Origin: Argyresthia goedartella | Lineage: Eukaryota; Arthropoda; Insecta; Lepidoptera; Argyresthiidae | Assembly: GCA_949825045.1 (NCBI GenBank) | Contig: OX463818.1 | Coordinates: 24,258,906-24,322,905, forward strand | Direction: 5' to 3' | Length of the DNA stretch: 64,000 nucleotides | Shown: piece after piece, positions 35,166-45,145 of the stretch | How positions within the stretch are numbered: the first letter of the stretch is position 1 | How the letters are laid out: the number at the start of each line of letters is the position of its first letter | Position numbers and translations under genes: made by a program | Notes under the pieces: model-generated | Database searches by the model: none | Told to the model about the DNA's origin: nothing | The model's input: only the letters and a program-made list of their open reading frames with translations

Positions 35166-36276
35166 TTAATATCTTAGTGGAGCTCCTTCTCTTACTATTA
35201 TTTGTTGTAGTCTACTTCTCATGCCAGTGACCATATTCCAACACATGTCAGTGCCTCGCATTATCTCCCAGGTTGAAGTAACAACTTCATCTAAATTAGA
35301 CCTAGATCTCACATTCGATGGATCCCAATTGAGCACCATATGTCCCCATAGATTTTCGATGGGGTTTAAATCAGGGCTTTTAGAAGGCCAGTCAATAACT
35401 GTCAAGGATTCTTGCTTGTTAAACCATTCTTGCACAATATGGGCGCGATGCACAGCGCAATTGTCATGGACAAAGTATATATGCTCATCCGGATATACAG
35501 TTCGTACGGTTGGTAACATGACGTTCTGTAAAATATCCAAGTATCCTTGAGCAGTGTTGCGAGCACTCACTTGCACTAATTCACCGGGGCCCATCGACGA
35601 CATCCATCCCCAATATCCCAAAGTAATACGGCCACTACACCTGCACGGTAGAATGTTTGCTAAACTATATCGTTCATTATTTCTTCTCCACAGTATTTTA
35701 CGCCCATCCTTGTCTGATCTAAAAGTCTTTTCATCACTAAAAACAACAACATTATTACACCAATCAAAGTCCAAATATTCACGGGCAAACCGCACTCTGT
35801 CTTCACGATGCTCATTAGACATCATAATCTTCTTCGCTGGTCTCCGACATCTTAAACCATCAGCTCGTAAGTGATTGCGAACTGTTTGTAGTGTTACATT
35901 ATGAAGTGTCGCCGTAGACCGGGTGCTGGCAAACGGATTGCTGTTATGCGCTGCAATGATGTCGCGATGGCGATCAGATGCAGCTGTGTAGGCTACAGGC
36001 TGTGGGCCTGGTCGACGACTTTCAACATGTCCAGAATCTGCATACCTATGAACCCACAGTTGCACTGTTCTTCTCTGTAAAATAAGAAAAAAATACAATG
36101 AAGTAGTAACACAAGGTATAATTATAATCATAATTTATAAAAAACCTTCAAATTTATTTTTTATATGCATAACTCACCGATATCATTAAACGTCGTGCTA
36201 TCTCGCTAATTGAAATGTTTTGTTCATACAAAACAATGATTTCCGCCTTTTTAAAAGTGGATAGATGACTTTCCAT
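35166..36276 (-). CDS. Tc1-like transposase, two exons, apparently intact (DD35E)
   Basis: Exon 1 is 36178-36276 (33 codons from ATG at 36274-36276); exon 2 is 35166-36074, stop TAA at 35166-35168; total 335 residues. The 103-base intron starts GTGAGT and ends in a T-rich tract with TTTTACAG; splicing is phase 0. It joins EIARRLMIS to RRTVQLWVHRY, restoring a helix-turn-helix that is otherwise split. A second DNA-binding part (residues about 65-115) follows, then the catalytic core: D147 in VFSDEKTF, D237 in VHDNCAVH, E273 in DLNPIENLWG, with 35 residues between the last two. The family inserts at TA by cut and paste in the nucleus; 335 residues is normal length. No stop or frameshift was found, so it may be active. 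The intron is inferred from sequence only. Confidence 0.9.
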
Positions 36277-36532
36277 GATAGATAACAAATCTCAATCACA
36301 ATTTACAAGGAACGAAATGCAATACAACTAATGCTGAGAGCGCGCAGACGCAAAACAATTTTAAAGAGGGTAGCTGTTACATTTTAAATAAAGAAGGTAG
36401 ACTATGGCCTTTTTACCGGGCAAGTTTACAACTCTTCGAACTCTAGTTTGGTTAAACAATTGTAATCAATTTATATTCGATGCTATGTGAATTTAATAAT
36501 ACTCGTAGCTTCTAAAAAATAATTTCCTTTGA

Positions 36533-36600
36533 GGGATCGAACCTTTATCTACATATCGTAATTCTAGCACCTAATCCACTAGGCTATCGACTACTTTGCA
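36533..36600 (-). repeat. tRNA-like block in right inverted arm
   Basis: On the minus strand: A-box-like TAGCCTAGTGG (36586-36576) and B-box-like GGTTCGATCCC (36543-36533), again 43 bases apart and pointing inward. The A box fits the TRGCNNAGYNGG pattern fully. It matches the left-arm block and gives its consensus support. Confidence 0.72.
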
Positions 36601-36711
36601 TAAAGCTGTGAAAACTTGCGTCATAATCAATGAATGTATGGGATCAGAAAAACGCACACAGACGCGACATTAACACGAATACTGTGTTAGTGTGCATTGC
36701 TAATCGTAGCT

Positions 36712-36783
36712 ATTGGCAACGTTACGCACACAAAGACTGGTGTTTGTGTGCCCTGCAAACCGATCTTCTTTGTCGTGTGTACC
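36712..36783 (-). repeat. Right terminal inverted repeat of the Tc1-like element
   Basis: Reverse complement of the left end; includes ACAAAGACTGGTGTTTGTGT on the plus strand and ends ACC next to TA at 36784-36785. Confidence 0.88.
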
Positions 36784-36785
36784 TA

Positions 36786-37423
36786 TCAAAAGTACAAATT
36801 GTATCAATGTCAGCAAAAGCAGCTACCTACAAAGTTTGTGGAAATTCTCAGTAATTGACTGTAAACGTTCCGGTCGGTTTTTGGTTGGTCATGCCTGGTG
36901 CCAGGATTCCTGTTTGTGTAAAGCTAGAATACTTAGCTACGTTTGTGTGCTGCAAGCTGAGGAGCTATACGAATTGCCACTTCATTAACACGTGGTCTTT
37001 CCTTTGTCCAATAAACTTAAATCTTTACCTCTATATTATTTATTTAAGATGAGGGTAGTTAAGTAATCGTTTATCGATAAGTTATTCGCAGGTCGCTCAT
37101 TTATACTCAACACAAATCTCTGCTATATTTTTACTTCTCAGTAAACTTTTCTGTAATGTCAGACAACTTATTGAGGCGAAAGAGCCAAAAGTTACAATTT
37201 ACAACAAAAAACAGTTGCTAGAGAACCACTAAGTATTTATTCTATAGCATAAATAAAGTAATCTGCTAAATTCGACGGCTAAAGTGGTGTTTTTGCATTT
37301 AGAAGTGTTGCAGTGGCACACATGAAAACAGCTTTTTTTAACTCCTCTAATAATGAAATCGTAATCAAATAATATATCGATTGGTTTAGCTAATAATATT
37401 ATATAAAAAAATGCTCTTGGAAC
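36786..37423. other. Non-coding stretch, nothing recognised
   Basis: AT-rich, chance frames only. Confidence 0.35.
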
Positions 37424-37492
37424 TAGAGAGCCGCAACTTTACGTAGAAAGAGCCGCATGTGACCTGCGAGCCGCTTATTGCCTTCCCCTGCC
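37424..37492 (-). mobile_element. hAT terminal remnant
   Basis: GAGCCGCATGTGACCTGCGA then GAGCCGCTTATTGCC and TTCCCCTG. The GAGCCGC repeats before a final CCCCTG are typical of hAT ends as I recall them. I did not find a partner end or a matching 8-bp duplication of CCCTAGTA. Confidence 0.45.
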
Positions 37493-38736
37493 CTAGTAAG
37501 CTATACAAAGTTAAACAAACCAGTTTCTTCATCGCTAATAATTTGTTTTTGATTTTTCTCCACCAAGGATTTCCAGCAGTTTAGGAGAAACATGTAATCA
37601 ACAGTCCAAGTTGCCACTATTTATGTGAACAGACAGACAAGCGTTTACAAATATGCACAATATCAGTAGAAGAAGTGGAAGCCCACTTCAAAACTTATTT
37701 CCCTTGCAGCTAGCATGTGGCGGTAAACCCTCGCTTTTGTTAAACTTTTTGTCGAATTTCAAAACCATTGGTTTTATGACTTTTAAGAGTTGGGCTGCAT
37801 GTGAAAAGAACGCTAACAGTGGTCTCCCACAACTGCTGATAATGGTACAACTGCCATCTCTGCATCCTGCATCGGAAACATTGTGTCCAGAAAATAGGAT
37901 ATTCAAAATTGTTGCGTCACACCTGTGCCTGTCACTGTCAGTCATCTCATGTGATAATGGCTCTTATGTTTTTGATGATCTTGGTTTTATTTTCCTATCT
38001 TTTTCGCTCCAAATTGAATCCACACATAATGTTGATACAAAACAGACCCAAGAGCCACCGCTTCAATTGGTTCCGGTTATTGCAACTAGATGGCGCTAGT
38101 AGTTAGAAACTATCAGACGGACGGCTTAGGAATTGGTTAGATTAATTTTAACTTTTCGATCATAATTGTTGGTTTCAATAGTATACCCAATAGAATTTTT
38201 ACCCACATGAAATGGATATATTTAATCTTAGGTTAGGTAAATTCAAAAGTCTTGTTGCAGCAGCCTGTAGCCAAGTAATTTAATTTAATTTTAAAATGTA
38301 CCTAATTATCTTCTGTTCGTGTTATTTTTAATTTACATAATTAGTGTTTTTTTCTTTTTGTTAGAAGTTAGCTTTGTAACGGTAGTTTTTAGGCGTTACC
38401 TACCCATGTTTATTTTATATGTTGTGTTTTCCTTTAATTGGGTCTGCACTATTGTGTTCTAGTTCTTGTGTTTGTATGTATGAAGAGTGTAAGTCCTATT
38501 TTTGTTCCTTATAAAAAATCTGATAAATAAATAAAAAATAAAAAAATATTTTCGCGGATTTCACCCAACTTGCTTAGGTCTAGTTAGAACAATTCTCGGA
38601 TTAACCTATAAAGGTTCAGCCTGCAAATAAAGATGTATTGGAGAAAATAAATAACTATGACAACTCCATAGATAATAAGGAGTTGCCAAAGTTATTCAGA
38701 GAATAGATAGAACTGGCGTTCTAAATAATCGCACTA
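37493..38736 (+). other. Unassigned stretch ending in an AATA-type tail
   Basis: A 148-codon frame at 37653-38099 has no recognisable domain and its codon content looks arbitrary. The stretch to 38548 ends in TCTGATAAATAAATAAAAAA, a LINE-like tail, so 37650-38548 may be an old retroelement of unknown type. Confidence 0.3.
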
Positions 38737-38842
38737 AGGACCTGTTTCAAGAAGTCACAACAAATAGGTCACAAATTTTGTATGTAAAATGACCGATGTA
38801 TCTGCCACAAAGGGCTTAACGGGACTTATTGTAACATGCCAT
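38737..38842. mobile_element. Fold-back MITE H, copy 1
   Basis: Left end GGACCTGTTTCAAGAAGTCA; the right end, reverse complemented, reads GGCATGTTACAATAAGTCCC. The body (ACATCGGTCATTTTACATAC in reverse) matches the body of the 44604 copy. Confidence 0.65.
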
Positions 38843-39414
38843 CTATTTTCCCAATTAATTTCCCGATTGACTGTGTTTTGTCTGCCAACTTTGTGGGTGG
38901 CCAAATAATTAGCATCTACCTCGTTAGATGGAGTTGCACAACTCTAGGCTGTACACTATACACTACCTATTGTGGAATAGGCACAAAAGGTCAAACAGGC
39001 AAGGTCATTAGAATGGAGCCGGTCGTGGGACGGTACGAGAAAGACGAGTGCTTGATTTTACGTACCCTCGATTTGTTGGAATTGCAATTTGGGAGCGAGA
39101 TGATGAGTACTGAGCGCTGATCACGAAAATTTCGAAGCTTTTAATTTACTGATAGTTACTAAAACTTATTTGTCAACAAACATTACTTAGCGTTATGCCT
39201 TTTACCATAGGGGGTGGCAAGGCACAGTCACCACCACTTTTATCCGGTTATTCAACACTCGTAACTGGCTGAAAGTGGACGTAACTTTATAGTTATTGGC
39301 GTGATGGCGGTTGTAATGATTGAATTATCTTTCAGTGTTAACTTATAATTTGCTGATCCGGCTCAATAATACCAGCAGCTTGCATCTCGCAAGAATCAGG
39401 CAGGCAGAGGGGGC
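38843..39414. other. Non-coding stretch, nothing recognised
   Basis: The 94-codon frame 38836-39120 shows no known motif. Confidence 0.3.
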
Positions 39415-39435
39415 GGGGGGGGGGGGGGGGGGGGG
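39415..39435 (+). repeat. Run of 21 G
   Basis: An uninterrupted G tract, preceded by GCAGAGGGGGC. It could form a G-quadruplex, and its exact length is error-prone in sequencing. Confidence 0.9.
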
Positions 39436-39930
39436 TTAATTTAGAATTGTATAAGGCGATGATTGAGCAACTTTTCAGCGTCGTTCTTTTTAACACCTGG
39501 CTCCTACCTACTATCCGGGTTGACCTTAAAGGCTTAAATGACCTTGACCCCTAGATGTGCGAAATAAAATATTTTGTTTGTGCCTAATGTTGGATGTTCA
39601 ATGCATTGGACACACTGATGTGGACTAATTTCTCATCAATCATCATAGACAATGCCTGTAATACCTATATATAGGGTTTCACAGGAACCTGCCTACCCCT
39701 TATAGGTATAACACTAACAGTATTTAGTCTGTGTATAGGTATGTATACGTTGAAAGTTGAATGAGTTAGTACGCCCACCAACCGGAAGGAGAGGAGACCT
39801 CTAAATGTCAAACATTTCAGTTTTATTGGCTGACCTTTAAGTATTTCTAATGTTTCAAGGGGTACAGTCTATTCTTCATTATTTCTTTTTTGCACAAAAA
39901 TGATATAAAAAAGAGTTATATAAAAATAGT

Positions 39931-39978
39931 GTACAAAGGCAAGCTTATCTCTAATAAGAGATCTCTTCCAGCAAACCA
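39931..39978 (-). repeat. LINE 3'-UTR motif, copy 2 of 4
   Basis: GTACAAAGGCAAGCTTATCT, CTAATAAGAGAT, CTCTTCCAGCAAACC. Minus-strand LINE tail as at 57048; an adjoining coding remnant was not recognisable. Confidence 0.7.
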
Positions 39979-40856
39979 GGCTAAATTGGGAAATGTTGAT
40001 TTCGGAGCAGGAGTATTCTTTTTACCGGACTGCGCCAGAAGTTGGTATGTATGTATGTATATTTCTTTGGCACGCTCTGTAGTCTAAACAGCTTGATGGA
40101 TTGTTGCTTGAGAGGTGTCGTTGGGTTCGTCTCAACTGTGAAAGTGACACTGATCATATCAAAATAAAAAAATAAAATGGCCGTTTTTTGTGACATTTTT
40201 TGTTTAAAAAAAAACCTGTCGAAGTATCAAAATAAAGGGTTTTATAAATAAAAGAGGAACTGAAAGATTGGAAATGTAATCTGGTTATTTGTTTTTATAA
40301 TAATAAGTAGGCGAAATAGATAAACAAGTTAATAATTAAAAGCAGATTTATCGCATAGAGCTACTGGTAAACCTGACATAAACAATATATTTTACTTCAA
40401 CTTGATTTTTCTCGTGCCTACAAATGATTTGTAGTACAGTTATTATATTATGTCTTTTCTAACTCAGTTATTGTTATTGTTTCAGGTAAGCGAGTTTACG
40501 ACTTGAAAAATCAAAACAATGCTATTACGTCCAGTGTAAGTAGCCAAACCTTATTAGTTCCCATCCAACAAACGACGTAACAACCAAACGAGCTAAAGAA
40601 CCGCCAAGTAGCAGCAGTAAGTGTAACTGGGTTCCGTCGGAAATTAGTCGCCGGGTGCAGATTGCATGCCCCACCCCCCCGCCGACCGACCCCCTGCCTT
40701 CCCAGGGCGTCGATTCTCCTATCTCCAAATTACACACTGACTATTTTTATATGGCTGGTGTGGTTATCCTCCTTTTAGGCAGCAATAACCTTCCTTTTTG
40801 AGTCCACAGGGCCCGACTGAAACTCGTCGGTAATATGGCCCCAGTTAAATTCGCAG
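39979..40856. other. Non-coding stretch, nothing recognised
   Basis: A C-rich patch (CCCCACCCCCCCGCCGACCG) lies at about 40668-40690. Confidence 0.3.
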
Positions 40857-41108
40857 CGAAATTTAATTAGCTGACCATATTTTGGGGCATGATAGTACCA
40901 ATCATTACGAATAACTCTCCCTAAGAATCGTGTGGTCGCAGACAAAAAATGTTGTGGGTCTCACATAGTGACTTGGAATCAGCTGATCGGGTCATTGTAC
41001 TGAGGGACGACATTTTTTTTTCATTTGCGACCACATGTTTCTTGGAAAAAGTTGTTCATAATGATGGGCACTATCATTCTCCAAAATTTGGTCAGCTAAT
41101 TAAATGTC
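40857..41108. mobile_element. Fold-back MITE (about 250 bp, arms near 95 bp)
   Basis: The left arm TTTAATTAGCTGACCATATT runs to GTGTGGTCGC; the right arm holds the reverse complements GCGACCACA and TTTGGTCAGCTAATTAAA. The centre is about 55 bases. No ORF. Confidence 0.75.
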
Positions 41109-41159
41109 ACCTGTATAAGACTTCTGTCAAAAAATGACACCTGTCAAATACGTGAATGG

Positions 41160-41585
41160 GGCTACATCCAGTCAATAAAAAAATCCATCTGTCAAGTGTG
41201 GGTTGGACTCCGAAGGGCACGAAGGGTTCCACCCACACCATCGTATAAGAAAAAATGCATATAAATACACGTATTAATGGAAACCCCCCTAACCCCTCAG
41301 TTACCACCGGCGTTAGCTAACGCCACTTTTCCGTTATAGGTTTTAAATTTTATTAACATGGCATAGGGTTCAAAATCGCAATCCTTCCCAACTGCCCCCG
41401 GTTTTTGAGTATTTAATGTTTAAAAACATGTTTGATTAATTATTTATTACACAGCCACAGAAATGCACATTCTGTGAAAATTTTACTCTTTACCTATTGC
41501 GGTTCATGAGATACAGCCCGCTGACGGGCCGACGGATAGCGGAGTCACCGCTTCGGGTACGGAACCCTAGAAAGTCTAGTGGGAG
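41160..41585. repeat. Dispersed repeat C-like copy
   Basis: Has CAAGTGTGGGTTGGACTCCG and GAAGGGTTCC at one end, and GGTTCATGAGATACAGCCCG, GACGGGCCGACGG, CGGGTACGGAACCCTAG at the other. Bases 41283-41410 (CTAACGCCACTTTTCCGTTA ...) recur at 59604-59735. Confidence 0.6.
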
Positions 41586-41868
41586 TACACCGACAGGCCC
41601 GCCACAGCCCATAGGGCAGTGTGTCACATTACAAATAGTTGAATCGGGGTCCGGACCGTGTTTTATTCGCAGTCTCTACAGTCGCCACCGTTTGCGGTTT
41701 CCTCTTCATGCAGATTCAGGGGCTGGTAATTTATCAGTCCATGATTGCGAGGCTATTCGCGGGAAAAGGGACTAGAGGTATATTAACATAAAATAAACTA
41801 CATTTTAATGAAAAGCCGGCGAAGAGCGATTTGGACTCGTACAAGACTCAAAACTCAAAACTCAAATC

Positions 41869-43227
41869 ATGCATTGCAAAAAGGCAAAAATAATACAGTT
41901 TTCGAAGTCAAACACTTCTAGGTGCTCCAATTTTTCCAGAGAGAATACCGGGTGTACTGTCTACAAAGAAAGAGCTCTCTTATATTCTAAGGAGCACCTA
42001 AAACAACTCCCAACTCACTTCGCATTAACAATCTTGAGAAGTCGCTTATCGATTCCCAGGCTTACGTACTCGCTGCGTACGGCTCCGGTGTGGCTGAGTA
42101 GGGAGGAATCAGCAGAATATGATGCTGTGCTGAAGGATCTATTGAAGTCAATAGTGAATAAAGAATTCAACCCCACCCAGTGGTGCCAAGCGGCTTTGCC
42201 TATCAGGTCTAAGCATTCCTCGCTTGCGGGACACCGAGCAGCCAGCTTTCTTGTCTGCGTCGCATGGGGTGCGAGACCTTGTCACTCTTATTTTAAATAT
42301 TCATGGTGAAGGGTTTTGCATCCGTTTTGCGGAGGAGGCGTCAAGGATGTGGCATGATCGGTGTCCTGGTAGCGAGCCGCCTTAACACCCGCACTTACAT
42401 CGCAATTGGGACGAGGTTTTGTGTAAAGACACCCTCAGTGGGTTATTGGTCCGGAGTTCGGGGGTGGAGCTGGCACGTTTGCGCCCTGTTTCGCAGCCCC
42501 AGTCTGGTCTCTGGCCGCCCTGTTTCGCAGCCCCAGTCTGGTCTCTGGCCCCACGCTATGCCTGCTCCACAACTTCAGGACGTTCAGGGAAAAAGACTCA
42601 TTTCGAATGGCTGTCGCTTTGCGTCTCGGTTGCGAGGTTTGCCAACCACATTCTTGCGTGTTTGGTGCGGGTGTGGACGCTCGGGGTCGCCACGGTTTGC
42701 ACTGCGTACGGAGCGCGGGCAGGCTTTCTCGGCACTCCTCCATTAATGACATTGTCAAGCGGGCTCTCGTCACAGCAAATGTGCCCTGTATATTGGAGCC
42801 CGCGGGACTCTATCGTACCGATGGGAAGCGTCCGGATGGCCTGACCATGATACCTTGGAAGAGGGGCCGTTCATTGCTGTGGGACGCCACGTGTGTCTGC
42901 ACTTTCGCCTCCTCTCACCTAGCGTCTACCGTGTCCACCCCCGGAGCCGCCGCGTAAGAGGCCGCAAGGTTGAAGACCCAAAAGTATTCAGTGCTTTTGG
43001 GGCAGAACTTCTTCGTTCCGCTCGCTCTGGAAACCACTGGGGTCTGGGGAGAGCAGGGGAAACAATTCGTTAGAGAGATAGGACGCCGCTTGAGGGACCG
43101 GGGTTATCACCGTCGCTCTGGGTCATATGTTATGCAGAGAATCTCCCTCGCGGTGCAGCGTGGCAACGCGGCAAGTGCAATTTGCATCGGATATGACGCG
43201 GGGTGGCCTATTTTCGTAGTTTTAAGG
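41869..43227 (+). pseudogene. Non-LTR element end with CCHC knuckle and possible PD-(D/E)XK nuclease
   Basis: Plus-strand frames give the region after RT (LTYSLRTAPVWLSREESAEY, QWCQAALPIRS), then after a frameshift GLSIPRLRDTEQPAFLSASH. Next, from 42607, comes a cysteine/histidine cluster [10 protein letters not shown] ... GRHGLHC ... [13 protein letters not shown], then [20 protein letters not shown] and QRISLAVQRGNAAS. The PD and downstream WD in this order could be a restriction-like endonuclease, an arrangement known from R2/NeSL-type LINEs; that is inference. Breaks: a frameshift near 42210, a 34-bp tandem duplication (42483-42550) and a TAA at 42955-42957 where relatives I recall have glutamate. 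MITE G is inserted at the 3' end. I do not name the family. Confidence 0.72.
42483..42550 (+). repeat. 34-bp exact tandem duplication
   Basis: The unit GCCCTGTTTCGCAGCC... (42483-42516) is repeated exactly at 42517-42550. Thirty-four is not a multiple of three, so it shifts the LINE frame. Confidence 0.92.
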
Positions 43228-43229
43228 CT

Positions 43230-43479
43230 CAGCAGCCTTATGGCGTAAGTGGTGTGAGCTATGAACTTCATATAGACTTTTACGTTTGACACCTTGCACC
43301 AGCTTCATCTGTCAAATTGGTATCACGCAAGTAGCATCATAATGGGGGCCAAACCCAAGCTTATTGAATGAAGCCTAGAAGCCTTCGGTGATACCCCGCA
43401 ATCGATGAAATTGTATGAGCATGAGATGAACCATAGACACACGCTATGAACTTCAGAGAGTTACGCCATAAGGCTGCTG
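43230..43479. mobile_element. MITE G, copy 2 (250 bp)
   Basis: Perfect ends CAGCAGCCTTATGGCGTAA and its reverse complement. Nearly identical to 29957-30197 except for small indels. It lies just downstream of, or inside, the LINE C-terminal region. Confidence 0.9.
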
Positions 43480-44603
43480 TTCTGGCTGTTGAGGTGAGGG
43501 GCGCCGCATTCGCCCGTCATCTCCTGGCGGGGAATATCATCGGGCCGCCCCGAGACGTTAAAATTAGGTGTTTTTTCAAATTTACTGAATAACGGAAATA
43601 AGCGAATTGATAAAATTTAAGGATTAATACGCAGCTCTAAAAGAGGAAAATTTAGGTATAAAAATTATGAGAAAAATCAGTAATTTTATATTAAAATTAT
43701 TGTATCTCCTTTTAAATATAACTATGTTCAGGATTTTTTACGATAGTGCCAAATTAATCCAATCGCGTAACGACATAGTATTTAAACTAGATTATCTCTT
43801 TGTGAATAACATATAATTTTTTGAGACCTATGAATTTATTGGAAATATTTTTTATTTTTTTTAGCCAAAGCTCTCTTCAGTGGTTTTGTGTGATCTTAGG
43901 CCTTAAGTTAATTTTGACTTTTTGATTTCTATTTTATTAATTACTTTTTGACGAAGCTCTAGTCGGATACTTGACATTTATATTACTAATATTTCTTTAA
44001 TTGTAATTTTGAATAAACGTATGTACCAAAAACACTTACTTAAGATAATATACAATATATATATAATATACAATATAATATACATGGATAAAAAAATATA
44101 AAAAATATGATCAACTAAACTAATGAGTACATAACTGATTATGGTTTGAGTTTGAAAAAATAATTTTCCATTTCAAGTGGTGATTCATGGCTGAATCTCT
44201 CACCGGAAAAGGAAACTCCATCAACTCTACCAGTGCTTCGGAAATACGCCCGTCAGATAATGTACAATATACAAATCATCTAATCTAATGACAATATTAA
44301 AACATCGTATCTATAAGTGCCAATAAGATGTCTCAAAATAACAATGTTACAAAATAAATAAATAAATAAGAACAAACAAAATCTGTAATCAACATAACTT
44401 ATGATATGAGACTTACCAGACTGGACCAGTCCCCTCAAGCAGCACCGGTTCACGAGTATGACTTGTGCACCAGCCATCACCCCCCTCGCCATATTTGAGG
44501 ATCATCAGATAGAACCCCCTGACGGACGGATGGATGGACAGTGGAAGCTTAGTACCTAATGCCTAACCCTAAAAATCTAGAGCTAAATTGCCTAAGTAAA
44601 ACT
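43480..44603. other. Non-coding stretch, partly repeat
   Basis: 43480-43560 may continue the LINE (GC-rich, RGAAFARHLLAGN readable). 44040-44085 is an AT-rich ATATAC repeat. 44509-44540 (GATAGAACCCCCTGACGGAC) is a repeat-C scrap. Confidence 0.35.
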
Positions 44604-44932
44604 AATGGCCTGTTTTAAGAAGTCCCGATAAGCTCTATGAGACAGATTCATCTGTCGTTTTACAAACAAGATTTATGATGATTTATCTGTTCAACGACCT
44701 CTGTGGCACAGCGGCTGTGGCTCTGCCTACCATGCGAGAGGTCCCGGGTTCGATGCCCGGCTTAAGGTAAAAAAAAACAAAACTCCAAGGTCTTGGATTT
44801 TTATATGTGTGGGACGTCGCTATTTCTGGTACCCACGACACAGGATATCCTAGGATGGGGCCAGAAGCAATGTAATTTTAAAAAATTAGGGCTAATTGGG
44901 ACTTCTTGAAACAGGCCCTTAGAAATAAAGTC
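44604..44932. mobile_element. Fold-back MITE H, copy 2, split by a SINE
   Basis: Left end TGGCCTGTTTTAAGAAGTCC; right end reads GGGACTTCTTGAAACAGGCC. The left body matches the reverse of the 38737 copy (CAGATTCATCTGTCGTTTTA). A family B SINE occupies 44694-44888 between the arms. Confidence 0.78.
44694..44888 (+). mobile_element. tRNA-derived SINE, family B, copy 3, nested in MITE H
   Basis: A box TGGCACAGCGG (44704-44714), B box GGTTCGATGCC (44747-44757); body GGTACCCACGACACAGGATA and GGATGGGGCCAGAAGCAATG. Confidence 0.88.
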
Positions 44933-45145
44933 AAAGTACTTTATTACTGTAGATATTTACATATACTTAGCAAACGTCATTTTTTGCCACTTCTCCACAT
45001 TAGACCACTGTGGGAGAAGAAGGGCGTAGAAACTCCCACAGATTGATTTTTAGATCTCCTTTAAAAATTGGTTGTGCATATGAAAAATTTATATATTATG
45101 ATTAATAAGCGGGAATAAATAATTACAAAATTATTAACAGCAAGC
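44930..45145 (-). mobile_element. Jockey-like LINE 3' UTR fragment
   Basis: The reverse complement matches 9540-9770 throughout, including GAGATCTAAAAATCAATCTG, the CTGTGGGAG/CTCCCACAG hairpin (45008-45041), and the ACGTTTGCTAA motif. No coding remains. Polyadenylation-like AATAAAG at the end. Confidence 0.85.

Larger units (their letters stand above)
34422..36785 (-). mobile_element. Tc1-like transposon (2360 bp), TA-flanked, with long inverted ends
   Basis: The element spans 34424-36783 with TA on each side (34422-34423 and 36784-36785). Left end GGTACAATCGGCAAAGAAG; right end, reverse complemented, GGTACACACGACAAAGAAG. The match continues through CGGTTTGCAGGGCACACAAA and TTTGTGTGCGTAACGTTGC, about 70 bp, then weakens. 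A tRNA-like block reappears in both arms about 200 bp in, so the imperfect inverted repeats reach about 280 bp. The minus strand carries an apparently intact transposase with one intron. A 110-bp fold-back MITE (34783-34892) sits between the left arm and the gene. Confidence 0.9.

Noticed and set aside
37653..38099. 148-codon frame
   Set aside because: Sequence content looks arbitrary and no family is recognisable; kept only as an unassigned stretch.
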